A stretch of DNA of 64,000 bases from Paenibacillus harenae (GCF_030812415.1 NZ_JAUSST010000001.1:682001-746000), one strand, 5' to 3'; shown: positions 1 to 9,136, numbered from the stretch's first letter. Translations and numbers: made by a program. The notes: generated by a model from the letters alone, not told the origin.

Positions 1-793
1 CAGGGTCATGCCAGCCTTCGATATTGATTTGTCCTTGGTAGTTCGCTTGGCGAAGGATCGTAATAATATCCGCCCAGTTCGTATCGCCGAAGCCCGGCGT
101 ACGATGCCAGACGAACGGCTTCGGTCCGTGGATGCCATGCTCCTTCACGACATCCCATGCGATCGTCGCATCTTTGCCATGTACATGGAACACTTTGTCT
201 ACCCATTTGCGCAGTTGAGGAATCGGATCGATCAAGCTGACCATTTGGTGGCATGGCTCCCATTCCAGTCCGATGTTATCCGCAGGAACAGCGTTGAACA
301 TCATTTCCCAAGCCGTCGGATTGTGCGCGATATTCCAATCCCCGCTCGCCCAAGTACCGCCCATATCGCAGTTCTCGAAAGCGATTCGAACGCCGCGATC
401 AGCCGCTCTGCGCGACAGCTCGCCGAACACCTGCTGGAATTTCGGAATCGACGCATCAATCGACTCGCCTACTAGACGTCCTGTGAAGCCCGAAACAATG
501 TCAGCTCCGAATAGATGCGCATGATCGATCAGTCTCTCCCAGCTTTTCAACGTATCTTCATTGCCGTTCGTCTCCGTCAGGGGATTGCCGAATATGCCGA
601 CCGTCGATATAACAAAATCATGTTCTTCCGCAAGCTCCCTTACCCGTTTCGCCGTCTCAACGAGATCCGTGCTGCCGGTTGATTGCCAAAACGTCAAACT
701 AAACGATTCAAATCCGTGACCTACGATTTGCGGAATGACTCTAACCGCATCCCCGCCTCCTACTAAAGTTCCGATGCGCAATTTATTTACCAT
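1..793 (-). CDS. Sugar phosphate isomerase/epimerase, xylose-isomerase-like TIM barrel (3' end outside window)
   Basis: Reading the complement from the ATG at 793 gives an uninterrupted frame to the window edge, so at least 264 residues are present and the C-terminus is missing. It begins MVNKLRIGTLVGGG and contains AFENCDMGG near residue 150 and GLEWEPCHQM near 175, followed by HVHGKD and PGFGDTNW. This is the pattern of metal-binding Glu, His and Asp residues on successive strands in the AP_endonuc_2 (sugar phosphate isomerase/epimerase) family. A ribosome binding site GGAGTGG lies about 8 bases upstream. The gene is divergent from an AraC regulator, which suggests sugar-dependent control. 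The substrate cannot be told from sequence; these enzymes epimerise or isomerise sugars, inosose or sugar acids. Confidence 0.85.
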   Translation of the reverse strand, partial: MVNKLRIGTLVGGGDAVRVIPQIVGHGFESFSLTFWQSTGSTDLVETAKRVRELAEEHDFVISTVGIFGNPLTETNGNEDTLKSWERLIDHAHLFGADIVSGFTGRLVGESIDASIPKFQQVFGELSRRAADRGVRIAFENCDMGGTWASGDWNIAHNPTAWEMMFNAVPADNIGLEWEPCHQMVSLIDPIPQLRKWVDKVFHVHGKDATIAWDVVKEHGIHGPKPFVWHRTPGFGDTNWADIITILRQANYQGQINIEGWHDP

Positions 794-839
794 CTTGATT
801 ACCACTCCAATATTGGCTTATAGTTGTATGAACACCTTT

Positions 840-876
840 ATTATAGCGCTGTCATTTTTAGATGACTCTATATAAT
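840..876. promoter_or_regulatory. Divergent promoter region with two -10-like boxes
   Basis: Between the divergent epimerase and AraC genes there is a perfect TATAAT on the plus strand at 871-876 and a TATAAT on the minus strand (plus-strand ATTATA at 840-845). Neither has a good -35 box at 17 bases, as is common at promoters that need an activator such as an AraC protein. This is inference from position and -10 boxes only. Confidence 0.35.
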
Positions 877-917
877 CTTGTGCATTACTAGTCGGATCTT
901 GTGATGGAGGGTTATCG

Positions 918-1805
918 ATGACGTATCCGAGGGAACTTTGGGAAAATACGCATATTGAGCATAAAACATACCCGATTCAGCTTTTCCGCAACCGTTCCGG
1001 CGAAGTGAAACCCAATGATTGTATTCTGTATCTTCATTGGCATGAACACTTCGAAATCATCGTCATGCGCCAAGGAAGCGCCCTATTCCATATTGATAGC
1101 CGTCCCTATGTGGCGAATGCCGGAGATGTGCTGATCATTCCCGGAGGAGGATTGCATGTCGGGTATGCGCTTCGTTACGAGGAGGTCGTGTTCGACTGCC
1201 TTGTGTTCAATGCGTCCTTATTCAATGATTGGGTGCATGATCCGGTTCATACGCAGTACGTAGCTCCTTATTTGGAAGGTAGAATACAGTTTCCGGTCAA
1301 GCCTGCCGATCATGACGAGCAGTTTCCGGCTTATTACCCAATGCTACAGCAGGTCATCGAAGAGGTCACCGCGAAGCGTCCCGCTTACCAACTTATCGCC
1401 AAGTCGCAGTTGCACGCCTTGTTCACGCTGCTCTCGCGAACGTTCCTTCCGCAGCAAGCTAACGGGAAGATGAGCGAGCCGTACTCGGCGAACCGCGACC
1501 GGTTCAAGCAGTTGATTCGCATCGTCGAGACTTCGTTCGATACGAAGCTGACGGTCGAGCAAGCAGCGGCGAAGGTCAACCTGAACCCGTACCACTTCTG
1601 CAAGCTGTTCAAGAAACTAACGGGCCGTACCTTCATCGAGTACGTCAACGTCAGCCGTATGAACGAAGCCGAGCGCCTGCTGCGCGACACCGGCCTGACC
1701 GTAACCGAGATCGCGGGCAAAGTCGGCTGCGACAACCCGAACTATTTTACGAAGCTGTATAAGCAGTACAAAGGGACAACCCCTTCGCAGACGCGGAGGA
1801 AATAG
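918..1805 (+). CDS. AraC family transcriptional regulator with N-terminal cupin domain
   Basis: A 295-residue regulator. Residues about 30-110 form an AraC-type cupin sensor (LHWHEHFEIIVM, then GDVLIIPGGGLH), expected to bind a small sugar ligand. The last 100 residues carry the two helix-turn-helix units (LTVEQAAAKVNLNPYHFCKL and VTEIAGKVGCDNPNYFTK) and end in the usual PSQTRRK tail. A GGAGGG ribosome binding site precedes the ATG. It is divergent from the isomerase/epimerase at 1-793, the likely target. The inducer cannot be predicted. Confidence 0.92.
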   Translation: MTYPRELWENTHIEHKTYPIQLFRNRSGEVKPNDCILYLHWHEHFEIIVMRQGSALFHIDSRPYVANAGDVLIIPGGGLHVGYALRYEEVVFDCLVFNASLFNDWVHDPVHTQYVAPYLEGRIQFPVKPADHDEQFPAYYPMLQQVIEEVTAKRPAYQLIAKSQLHALFTLLSRTFLPQQANGKMSEPYSANRDRFKQLIRIVETSFDTKLTVEQAAAKVNLNPYHFCKLFKKLTGRTFIEYVNVSRMNEAERLLRDTGLTVTEIAGKVGCDNPNYFTKLYKQYKGTTPSQTRRK

Positions 1806-1963
1806 CTTTTCTAGGATATCCTGTACTGTCATTCGTTCTAAGTGGTGTTGGTAGTAGTGATGGTGATAGATCCTTTACGGTCCGTAAGTACGAATATGCT
1901 GTTGATGATTTAAGCAGTACGCAATATACTTTCAGAATAGTCGTGAAGAACACGCCGCTATGA
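1802..1963 (+). pseudogene. Possible C-terminal gene remnant behind the AraC gene
   Basis: A 53-codon open stretch in a frame different from the AraC gene, overlapping its stop codon and ending in TGA at 1961-1963. It has no plausible start codon or ribosome binding site. The translation (with segments such as SFVLSGVGSS, SFTVRKYEYAVDDL and YTFRIVVKNTPL) alternates polar and hydrophobic residues like beta strands of a secreted or phage-type protein. The stop lies inside the left arm of the terminator stem at 1952-2007, as if a gene body had been deleted and its end kept. I do not recognise the family, and it may be a chance open frame. Confidence 0.3.
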
Positions 1964-2007
1964 TGCGAACATTCCCTCGGGAGTGCATGCATCATAGCGG
2001 CGTTTTT
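1952..2007 (+). terminator. Rho-independent terminator
   Basis: A 15-base perfect stem, ACGCCGCTATGATGC at 1952-1966 against its reverse complement at 1989-2003, followed by TTTTT. It lies about 150 bases after the AraC stop codon and would end that transcript. Confidence 0.9.
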
Positions 2008-2038
2008 CATTATCCAAATGAGAGGAGCATGATAGAAA

Positions 2039-2526
2039 ATGATCAGATTTCAGCAAAAGTATGATCAATGGCTACAAACGAACATTGAAAAAGAGAGCAA
2101 TCCCAGGAGGAAAGAATTGTTGGATAAAGGGCTCGGGTATGGAACGGTCGAATTTCTACGATCCGTTTGGTTTCCAGCGGTCGGCAACTACGATCGTTTG
2201 CTACCTGAATGGGAAAGTCGCGACTTTGGCAACGGCTATCGCTATCTCGATCTCGCTTATATGCCAGGGGCGCAAAAGGAGGAATTGAAATACAAGGCTA
2301 CGGTTCTCATGCGAGAGACGTCGCTTCGGATCTAACCTGGCTGGAAGCCGAAACATTGCGTTATATAAGACGACAGCTTCGACCAATCACACCTGCCGAG
2401 CTAGCCGCGCACCTCCGAATTACCCTGCGGCATGCGAGACGACTTCTAGGTTCTTTGGTGGAGCTACAACTCATTATTATCGCCAACGGCCAGCGGCGTT
2501 CTAGAACTTTTATGTTGAAAATGTAG
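2039..2526 (+). pseudogene. Frameshifted DNA-binding/regulator-like gene
   Basis: The first frame starts with ATG at 2039 and encodes MIRFQQKYDQWL onward, through GNGYRYLDLAYMPG near 2270. The continuing protein is in the frame one base back: GGIEIQGYGSHARD, then a C-terminal part with a winged-helix look (PITPAELAAHLRITLRHARR, then LVELQLI) ending at 2526. The two frames join without homologous gap around 2270-2285, so a one-base indel breaks the gene. From memory of Paenibacillus proteins with this start, a longer segment normally sits between GYG.HARD and the winged helix, so an internal deletion is also likely; that part is recollection. Probably nonfunctional. Confidence 0.6.
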
Positions 2527-2640
2527 TAAACACATAACCGACGCGGCGAGCCGTTCTCGAACGATGAAGTCCAAACCTGTTGCTAGCGACCGAATATTTA
2601 CGCGTAAGTAGCTCAGCAATACAAGCCGTAATAACCGCTC

Positions 2641-2834
2641 GTTACGGACATAGATGCGCTTGTTCTTCGATATAGGGATCATTTCGAGGCGTAACGGACT
2701 AGGGTGTCTCTTTTTACTCCAAAACAAACAAAACGGAGGCCCAAATCCTCCGTTAGAACCTCCTGTGTCCGTAATTTGTGCAAATTACCTACATTTCACC
2801 GTTTAGTGCCCCTATGGTCCGCAACCAGCGTAAC
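2641..2834. repeat. Palindromic intergenic repeat, copy 1
   Basis: About 194 bases bounded by GTTACGGACATA on the left and TATGGTCCGCAAC on the right, which are imperfect inverted repeats. Its centre is a hairpin AACGGAGG (2732-2739) with CCTCCGTT (2747-2754), flanked by a second inner pair containing ACGGACTAGG and CCTGTGTCCGT. It is a nested inverted-repeat element and aligns along its whole length with the copy at 2890-3081. No coding potential is seen. The surrounding 2527-3163 gap holds nothing else recognisable. Confidence 0.7.
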
Positions 2835-2889
2835 TTAAAAGTTTGAAACCACTTAAGCCCGAAGCCTAAATTCCCTCTGCCTCCTCACG

Positions 2890-3081
2890 TTACGGACTCA
2901 GATACACTTATGGATTGTTATCGGGGTAAAATTGTAAAATTACGGACTGGAAAGACTCTATTTACTGCTAAACACGCAAAACGGAGGCTCAAAGCCTCCG
3001 TTAGTGTCTCCTATGTCCGCAAATAGTGTAAATTACATACATTATGCCGATTAGCACCCATATAGTCCGCAACAGCATAAC
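2890..3081. repeat. Palindromic intergenic repeat, copy 2
   Basis: About 192 bases with the same plan as copy 1: left end GTTACGGACTCAGA, right end TATAGTCCGCAAC, and a central hairpin AACGGAGGC (2980-2988) with GCCTCCGTT (2994-3002). The inner blocks TTACGGACTGG and CTCCTATGTCCGCAAA correspond to those of copy 1. The copies lie in tandem 55 bases apart and have diverged mostly in the arms, less in the central hairpin. Confidence 0.7.
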
Positions 3082-3163
3082 GTAGCATATAAGCGTGGTA
3101 AGTCAATTTAGACAAGTCTAGCATAACTTTTTTTCATGTTTACCTATGCCGAAAGGAACAAGG

Positions 3164-5074
3164 TTACTTGAGGTAAGACTTTCGTCTCTTCCCGATTAAC
3201 GGAAATTCGCCGATGCGGAGCTTGGCGCCTCCGTATGGGACAAGCGTGAGCGCGACCTCCGGTTGGTCGTCGACGCTCGGGTGGAGCGGCGGCGTACCGG
3301 CGCTATGGCCTTCGAGGCGCCAATCCGGAATAAGCTTGCCCCTAGTCTTCAAGCGTACCGGTGACGTCTCAGCGTCGAACGGTTGATAAGGCAAGTCGCC
3401 CGCGCTAACTGCTACCTCGAAGTCTGATTCGACCAGCAGGCCGTACTTCCAAGGCGATGCAGGATACAGCTCCCAGTCGTGGAATCTCCCGCGTTGCTTC
3501 TGCATTTGCCAGTTCTCAGCAACCGGAAGGGCATAGACGAGCGGCCCGCGCTCGATGCTAATCGCATACAAATTGCGCGATACGGCCTGCACCTCCATCG
3601 GCAAGACCAGCACGAGGGTATCGCCGTCCTGCCACTGACGTTCTACTCGCGCATAGCCGTTCACAGCCGTAAGCGTTACAAGCTCGCCGTTCACCTTCAA
3701 GTTCGGCGACTTGCACCATTCCGGCAAACGGAATGAGATTCCGAACGAAGCCGATTGATCAAGCGTGAGCGCCATACTAACCGTATCGCGGAATGGGTAT
3801 TCCCCGCCAACGCCTAAACTAGCCTTCACGCCGTCCGCAACAACGGCATTGACCGAACAGGGCGCATAGGATACGGCAACCAGGCCGCCTTGCCCATCGT
3901 TCATCCATAGATGCGAAGCGAACTTCGGCCACCCTTGATGCATATTCGATGTGCAGCAGCCAAAGTTAGGTGCAAGGCCGAACGTATTCGCATCCGGTCC
4001 ATTGCTCCAATTCCGCTGTGCCACATTGCACACGACTTGGTTCACCTGCTGGTCGTATTGATGCGAAGTCCAATCCTTGGAGATCGTAGCAGGCAATGCG
4101 TTAAACGCCACCTTCTCCAAAATATCGCCGAAACGCCCTTCTCCGAAAACGCGCGTCAATTGTTCGAGAGTGAACATATATTCGACGACGGCGCATAGTT
4201 CTACGCCCTGGCTCGGATGAGTGCCCGATAGCCATTCGTCTCCGGAGAACATCCCGTGAGCCTGGCCGTGATGCGTCATCAAGCTGTCGATGCCCCGATG
4301 TACGGCTTCCCGCTGTACCTCGTCTCCGCCAAGCTCATACAGGATGCCCGGGAACTTCAGTCCCATAGCGACGTTGACAACATGCGTCTTCCAGTCCCAT
4401 TGTTCGACTTTTCGCCAGAACGGGAAGTCGTAGAACACGTCTGTCCAATCGATCGTTTGCTCGGCCACGATCTTAGCCAACTCAAGCAGCATCCCCTCGT
4501 TTGTCCGTTGATGCAGCCACAGTATGCACAAGATCATCTCCGCGCCTCGCGCCTCTGCCCAGCCATCAAGCGGCTGCGTTTCAATCGTGCCGCGAACATA
4601 TCCGAAAAACCTCGTCAAGAACGGAATTACGCGCTCATCTTGCGTCGCTTCCTCGTACTGGATCATGACCTTCAGCATTATCATGAAATGCCACCAGTCC
4701 TGCTGCTTGTTGACGTCGTTATTCACCGTCTCGATACGGGCAGGGCCGAAGAAGCCGTCTTTACGTTGGCTCTCAAGCGACCACTCTACCCAGCGCTTGG
4801 CCTTTGCTATTAATCTCTCGTCCCCGAGAATATAAGCAAGCGGCAGCAAGCCGTCCAAATAATAGGGGCCGCGCTCCCAGCTCTCGCCGTTTCCGCCGAT
4901 CCAGCCATTGTTCGGTCCTACATCCTCCCAATGCTCCTCCAGATGTCCTGTCAGCCCGTCCGCTTGAATACGAAGCTGATTGTAGAGCCACCCCTGCGCT
5001 TTAATGCTTCCAAGAGGCAACGCAGAAAATGCAGCATGTAAATTTCCATCCTTCTTCTGTTCAACAATTGTCAC
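3164..5074 (-). CDS. GH127-type (DUF1680) beta-L-arabinofuranosidase
   Basis: A 636-residue protein without signal peptide, so cytoplasmic. It has the (alpha/alpha)6 barrel landmarks of the DUF1680/GH127 family: WERGPYYLDGLLPLAY near 66-81, VELC (Glu292, Cys294) and NFGCCTSNMHQGWPKF (Cys373, Cys374). In characterised GH127 enzymes the Glu and the three Cys bind zinc, and one Cys of the CC pair is the nucleophile; all are present here. These enzymes release L-arabinofuranose from beta-linked oligosaccharides. The start is a GTG at 5074 (MTIVEQKK) after GGTGAG. It is divergent from an AraC gene, the likely regulator. Related DUF1680 families (GH142/GH146) have other substrates, so the exact specificity is uncertain. 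Confidence 0.85.
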   Translation of the reverse strand: MTIVEQKKDGNLHAAFSALPLGSIKAQGWLYNQLRIQADGLTGHLEEHWEDVGPNNGWIGGNGESWERGPYYLDGLLPLAYILGDERLIAKAKRWVEWSLESQRKDGFFGPARIETVNNDVNKQQDWWHFMIMLKVMIQYEEATQDERVIPFLTRFFGYVRGTIETQPLDGWAEARGAEMILCILWLHQRTNEGMLLELAKIVAEQTIDWTDVFYDFPFWRKVEQWDWKTHVVNVAMGLKFPGILYELGGDEVQREAVHRGIDSLMTHHGQAHGMFSGDEWLSGTHPSQGVELCAVVEYMFTLEQLTRVFGEGRFGDILEKVAFNALPATISKDWTSHQYDQQVNQVVCNVAQRNWSNGPDANTFGLAPNFGCCTSNMHQGWPKFASHLWMNDGQGGLVAVSYAPCSVNAVVADGVKASLGVGGEYPFRDTVSMALTLDQSASFGISFRLPEWCKSPNLKVNGELVTLTAVNGYARVERQWQDGDTLVLVLPMEVQAVSRNLYAISIERGPLVYALPVAENWQMQKQRGRFHDWELYPASPWKYGLLVESDFEVAVSAGDLPYQPFDAETSPVRLKTRGKLIPDWRLEGHSAGTPPLHPSVDDQPEVALTLVPYGGAKLRIGEFPLIGKRRKSYLK

Positions 5075-5202
5075 AAAATCTCACCAATCCCTTCACGCAT
5101 TCACTGCCTTGTAACGAATATAGCATGAAGGATGCCCATAATTAGATAGCTAATCTCAACTAAAAATTATCCTATCACAACATGAATGAAGCGTTTATCG
5201 CT

Positions 5203-5230
5203 TTGCCAATTTTGCAAAATACGATATGAT
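5203..5230 (+). promoter_or_regulatory. AraC-gene promoter with a 12-bp palindrome in the spacer
   Basis: TTGCCA at 5203-5208 and TATGAT at 5225-5230 are spaced by 16 bases. The spacer is largely a perfect palindrome, ATTTTGCAAAAT (5209-5220). The site lies in the intergenic region shared by the GH127 gene and the divergent AraC gene, so it is a plausible operator for autoregulation. Confidence 0.45.
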
Positions 5231-5264
5231 AATTAACAAAATCGCTTGAAGGAGCGCATCGTTA

Positions 5265-6143
5265 ATGTACCAATTCATATGTCCGCCGATGCCTCATTTC
5301 ATTATGGGCGGCGAGGATACGTATGCTGTCGGAGGCAGTCATCCCGACCGGTCGAACATCGGCGTATTCGATTTGCTCATCGTCATGAGCGGCTGCCTGC
5401 ATCTTGAAGAGAATGGAGAACCTATTGATATCCGCTCAGGCTCTTACGCCATCCTTAGACCGGATAGGAGTCACCGTACGGCGATGCCTTGCGATGAGAC
5501 TACCTATTTCTATTGGATCCATTTCCACACCGTGGGTGAATGGAGCGTCGCAAGCGAAAGACTGCCCCTTCCGCTATCGCAGAAAGAGCAGATTTATGCC
5601 CAAGTCGAATATTTTCCGTTTTATTTGCCTAGTAGCGGTCCGATTACGGAACCGCAGGCAATAGAAAACCAACTGATATCGCTGCTGAGACAGCATGATG
5701 CCGCTGCAGCTCGATCACAATGGAAACGTCAGCAAATGTTCCATACGATTCTGGACCGACTCCAGCAATCTGCCGACTTAACCGAAGTCAGCCCTCAACT
5801 CCAAATCGCCGAACGTGCCGCCATCTACTTGCGACAGCACTTCAACGTACCGCTGAGCTATAAGCAATTAGCGGAAGAGCTTCATTTTCACGCTAACTAT
5901 ATTTCGATTTGCATGAAAAAAGCGTTCGGCTGCACGCCTCTCGAATATGTAACAAGGTACCGGATCGAGAAAGCCAAGCGCCAGTTGATCCATACGAATG
6001 ATCCGGTAGGCAAGATCGCCGACGACAACGGCTTCGGTTCATTTCCTTATTTCATCCGATGCTTCGCCAAGCATACAGGCGGCATGAAGCCGAAAGCGTT
6101 CCGCATGCAATTCCGAACGGCGAAAGAGTCTGCCCGCAGGTGA
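5265..6143 (+). CDS. AraC family transcriptional regulator
   Basis: A 292-residue regulator with an N-terminal cupin-like arm (GGEDTYAVGGSHPDR, then GSYAILRPDRSHRT near residue 66) and a C-terminal double helix-turn-helix (VPLSYKQLAEELHFHANYIS and PVGKIADDNGFGSFPYF). GAAGGAG precedes the ATG. It is divergent from the GH127 arabinofuranosidase, which is the obvious target, so its ligand may be arabinose or an arabino-oligosaccharide; that is inference from context. Confidence 0.9.
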   Translation: MYQFICPPMPHFIMGGEDTYAVGGSHPDRSNIGVFDLLIVMSGCLHLEENGEPIDIRSGSYAILRPDRSHRTAMPCDETTYFYWIHFHTVGEWSVASERLPLPLSQKEQIYAQVEYFPFYLPSSGPITEPQAIENQLISLLRQHDAAAARSQWKRQQMFHTILDRLQQSADLTEVSPQLQIAERAAIYLRQHFNVPLSYKQLAEELHFHANYISICMKKAFGCTPLEYVTRYRIEKAKRQLIHTNDPVGKIADDNGFGSFPYFIRCFAKHTGGMKPKAFRMQFRTAKESARR

Positions 6144-6154
6144 AAGCAAGTGCA

Positions 6155-6226
6155 TTTAACGGCATTTCGGCGAACTATTTTGGGCATGCCTACCGAAGTA
6201 ACTCGTTTAGCGGCATTTCGTCAAGC
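6155..6226. repeat. Short direct repeat, two copies
   Basis: TTTAACGGCATTTCGGCGAA (6155 on) and TTTAGCGGCATTTCGTCAAG (6206 on) are near-identical 20-mers about 51 bases apart in the noncoding gap after the AraC gene. Their function is unknown; they may be fragments of a genome-wide intergenic repeat. Confidence 0.5.
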
Positions 6227-6255
6227 TAATTATGCCTTTTTCAGCCGAGAAGAGA

Positions 6256-6301
6256 AAACCGCCTCATTAACGTCCCGAAATCGAACGAAATGAGGCGGTT
6301 T
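6256..6301. terminator. Bidirectional terminator between convergent AraC and xylH
   Basis: AAACCGCCTCATT (6256-6268) pairs with AATGAGGCGGTTT (6289-6301) over 13 bases with a 20-base loop. On the minus strand the stem is followed by TTTTCTCTTC. It lies about 110 bases after the AraC stop and 137 bases after the xylH stop, so it can serve both. The rest of 6302-6437 shows nothing recognisable. Confidence 0.75.
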
Positions 6302-6437
6302 CTAGTTAACCCGTATATTAGTTTCCCACAATGCCGCTATTGCGTCCTCCCAATGTTGTGCTGAGAGGGACAGCGGGGGATCCCATAATGTGCCGCGCGA
6401 GCGTCGTCGGGCAACAGCCGAACAACAATTATCCTAC

Positions 6438-7616
6438 TTAAGCCTTCTTCTTCTGCCTCGTGTAAATGTCGACGTAGACGGCAAGGACGAGAATGCCGCC
6501 CTTTACGATATACTGCCAGAACGACTCCAGATTCATGAGGCTCATGCCGTTATCGAGGCTTGCCATAACGAGAGCGCCGATAACGGCACCGACGATGGTA
6601 CCCGTACCGCCCATCAAGCTCGTGCCGCCGATCACGCAAGCTGCGATCGCATCGAGCTCGTAGTTCTGGCCCGAGCTCATCGTCGCTGCGTTAAGTCGCG
6701 CCGTCAGGACGAGCGCCGCTACAGCCGCTAACGTATTGCACAATACGAATACGAGCAAAATCCGGCGTTTGATGTTGATGCCCGACAATCGGGCCGCTTC
6801 GGGATTGCCGCCGATAGCATACACTTGGCGTCCGAATACGGTGTTGCGCGAAATGAACGTGAAGACGAGCGCCAGCACGATAACCATCACGAACGGAACG
6901 GGAATGCCCTTATAGCTGTTCATCAAGTAGACGAAGCCGATTACAAGAACGCCGATGACGGCCATCCGCACGAGGCTGACGGCGAGAGGCTCGACTTCGA
7001 AGCCGACCTTCGCTCTGGCAGCCCGCTTCCGCAAAATAAAGTAACCTGCAGCAGCCAAAGCGAGTATGCCGAATATCCAGCCGATAATGTCGCCCGTATA
7101 CGATTGGCCGATCGACTTCATCGAAGGCGAAAGCGGCGCTATCGTAACGCTGCCCGTCGTGCCGAACAGGATGCCTCTGAACATGAGCATGCCGCCTAAC
7201 GTCACAATGAAGGCCGGTACGGCCCGGTATGCGATAATCCAGCCTTGAATGAAACCGATTGCCGCGCCGATCAACAGCGTTGCAATAATAACCGGAATCG
7301 TGTTCCACTCATACCACACATTCAAGATGGCGGCGATGCCTCCGGTCAACCCGACCAACGAGCCGATCGACAGGTCGATCTGGCCCGCCACAATAACAAG
7401 CACCATGCCAATAGCCAATATAGACGTAACCGACATTTGCAGAAATAAGTTGGACAAGTTCGTTGGCGTTAAAAACCGCTCATGCAGCAGCGAAAATAGT
7501 ACCCAAATCGCCAGCAATGCCCCAATCATCGTATATGCCCGAACGTCGAACTTGAACCAGTTCGGCTTCTTCGATACTTTCCTGCCCGCGAGCAACGTTT
7601 CCTGATTCATGCTCAT
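6438..7616 (-). CDS. xylH: D-xylose-type ABC transporter permease XylH
   Basis: A 392-residue inner-membrane permease of the ribose/xylose (BPD_transp_2) class with about ten hydrophobic segments. Diagnostic stretches are [16 protein letters not shown] near residue 80 and [18 protein letters not shown] near 325, the conserved permease loop that meets the ATPase. The long hydrophilic linker with [16 protein letters not shown] is typical of XylH rather than RbsC. The ATG at 7616 has GGAGGG 8 bases upstream and overlaps the xylG stop by 4 bases (ATGA), so the two are translationally coupled. Together with xylG and xylF it would import D-xylose or a similar pentose. Confidence 0.92.
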   Translation of the reverse strand: MSMNQETLLAGRKVSKKPNWFKFDVRAYTMIGALLAIWVLFSLLHERFLTPTNLSNLFLQMSVTSILAIGMVLVIVAGQIDLSIGSLVGLTGGIAAILNVWYEWNTIPVIIATLLIGAAIGFIQGWIIAYRAVPAFIVTLGGMLMFRGILFGTTGSVTIAPLSPSMKSIGQSYTGDIIGWIFGILALAAAGYFILRKRAARAKVGFEVEPLAVSLVRMAVIGVLVIGFVYLMNSYKGIPVPFVMVIVLALVFTFISRNTVFGRQVYAIGGNPEAARLSGINIKRRILLVFVLCNTLAAVAALVLTARLNAATMSSGQNYELDAIAACVIGGTSLMGGTGTIVGAVIGALVMASLDNGMSLMNLESFWQYIVKGGILVLAVYVDIYTRQKKKA

Positions 7617-9136
7617 ACCGCTTTCCCTCCTGTTGCCGCCGTCATAATCATTTCCTGCGTCGCTCCTTCAGCCGTGAAATGTCCCGCCTGCTTGCCTTCC
7701 GATATAACGATGATGCGATGGCTCATCCCGAGCAGCTCCGGCAGCTCCGACGATACCATAATGATCGAGACGCCTTGGCGAAGCAGATCGTTCATAATGT
7801 TATAAATTTCGAACTTCGCGCCTACATCGATTCCCCGCGTCGGTTCGTCGAGAATAAGCACTTTCGGATTCGTCATCAGCCACTTGCCGAGCACCACTTT
7901 CTGCTGATTGCCGCCGCTGAGCGTTCCAACGATCGTCTCGACGGAATTCGCCTTCACCCGCAGCGTGCGCATATATTCATTGCCTGCAAGAATCTCCTCG
8001 TTATGACGCAGTACGCCGCCGGACGAGATCGACCGCAGGCTTGCGATGCTAATATTGCTCTTCACATCCATGCCAAGCATAAGCCCGTACTTCTTGCGGT
8101 CCTCCGATACGAGCGCCAGCCCCGCCTTAATCGCTTGCTGCGTATTTCGGATCGTTACCCGCTTGCCCTCGATTTCGACATTCCCGCTCGCCTCGCCCGG
8201 ATAAGCGCCGAACAGGCTCATGACCAGCTCCGTACGTCCCGCTCCCATCAGTCCGGCGATTCCGAGAATTTCACCTTTGCGAAGCTCGAAGTTCATATTA
8301 TCGATGATCTTCTTGCCTGGTCGGTCGGGGTTCATGACCGTGTAGTCGCTAACCTTAAGCACGACATCGCCCGGATTCGCTTCGATGCGCGGGAAGCGTT
8401 CCTTCAGCTCGCGCCCCACCATTAACGATATAACCTTGTCCTCGTTCAGTTCGCTTACAGGATACGTGCCGACTGTCTGTCCGTCCCGCAGCACGGTAAC
8501 CGTATCCGCAATCGCGAACACTTCGTTCAGCTTGTGGGAAATATAGATGCACGTTACGCCGCGCTTCTTGAACTCCCGCAGGATGTCCAGCAAAATATCG
8601 ACCTCCTGCTCCGTTAACGCTGCAGTCGGTTCGTCCAAAATAAGAATATTCGCGTTCTTTGACAGCGCTTTTGCAATTTCCACCTGCTGCTGCTTGCCAA
8701 TACCAAGCCCGCCCGTTAACTGCTCGGGATTGACGTCCGACAATCCGACCTCCTTGAGCCACCGCTCGCTTTCCTTGAATACATGCTCCCAGTTAATGAT
8801 GCCGAAGCGGGCAGGCTCTTTGCCGAGAAACAGATTCTCGCCAATGGACAAATCCTTCACCAGCGCCAGCTCCTGATAAATAATCGCGATACCGGCTTCC
8901 TCGGCGTCCTTGATCTTGCCGAACTGCTTCGTCACGCCGCCCACGACGATCTCGCCTTCATACGTGCCATGCGGATACAAGCCGCTAAGCACCTTCATGA
9001 GCGTCGACTTCCCTGCCCCGTTCTCGCCGCACAAGGCGTGCACCTCGCCCTTGCGCACCGAGAACGAAACCTCGTCTAACGCTTTGACACCGGGAAATTG
9101 CTTCGTAATCCCGCGCATTTCTAATGCCGCCGTCAT
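7613..9136 (-). CDS. xylG: D-xylose-type ABC transporter ATP-binding protein XylG
   Basis: A 507-residue duplicated ATPase of the sugar class. The first half has Walker A GENGAGKSTLMK, signature TGGLGIGKQQQVEIAKAL and Walker B ILILDEPTAAL. The second half has a degenerate P-loop GLMGAGRTELV, signature LSGGNQQKVVLGKWL and LILDEPTRGIDVG. This degenerate second P-loop is normal for RbsA/XylG proteins. I place the start at ATG 9136 (MTAALEMRG), 9 bases after AGGTGG, rather than the in-frame GTG at 9145. It is coupled to xylH by a 4-base overlap and separated from xylF by a stem-loop. Confidence 0.93.
   Translation of the reverse strand: MTAALEMRGITKQFPGVKALDEVSFSVRKGEVHALCGENGAGKSTLMKVLSGLYPHGTYEGEIVVGGVTKQFGKIKDAEEAGIAIIYQELALVKDLSIGENLFLGKEPARFGIINWEHVFKESERWLKEVGLSDVNPEQLTGGLGIGKQQQVEIAKALSKNANILILDEPTAALTEQEVDILLDILREFKKRGVTCIYISHKLNEVFAIADTVTVLRDGQTVGTYPVSELNEDKVISLMVGRELKERFPRIEANPGDVVLKVSDYTVMNPDRPGKKIIDNMNFELRKGEILGIAGLMGAGRTELVMSLFGAYPGEASGNVEIEGKRVTIRNTQQAIKAGLALVSEDRKKYGLMLGMDVKSNISIASLRSISSGGVLRHNEEILAGNEYMRTLRVKANSVETIVGTLSGGNQQKVVLGKWLMTNPKVLILDEPTRGIDVGAKFEIYNIMNDLLRQGVSIIMVSSELPELLGMSHRIIVISEGKQAGHFTAEGATQEMIMTAATGGKAV

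Noticed and set aside
8..475. 155-codon plus-strand frame at the window start
   Set aside because: Antisense to the truncated isomerase/epimerase, which reads through to the window edge with family motifs.
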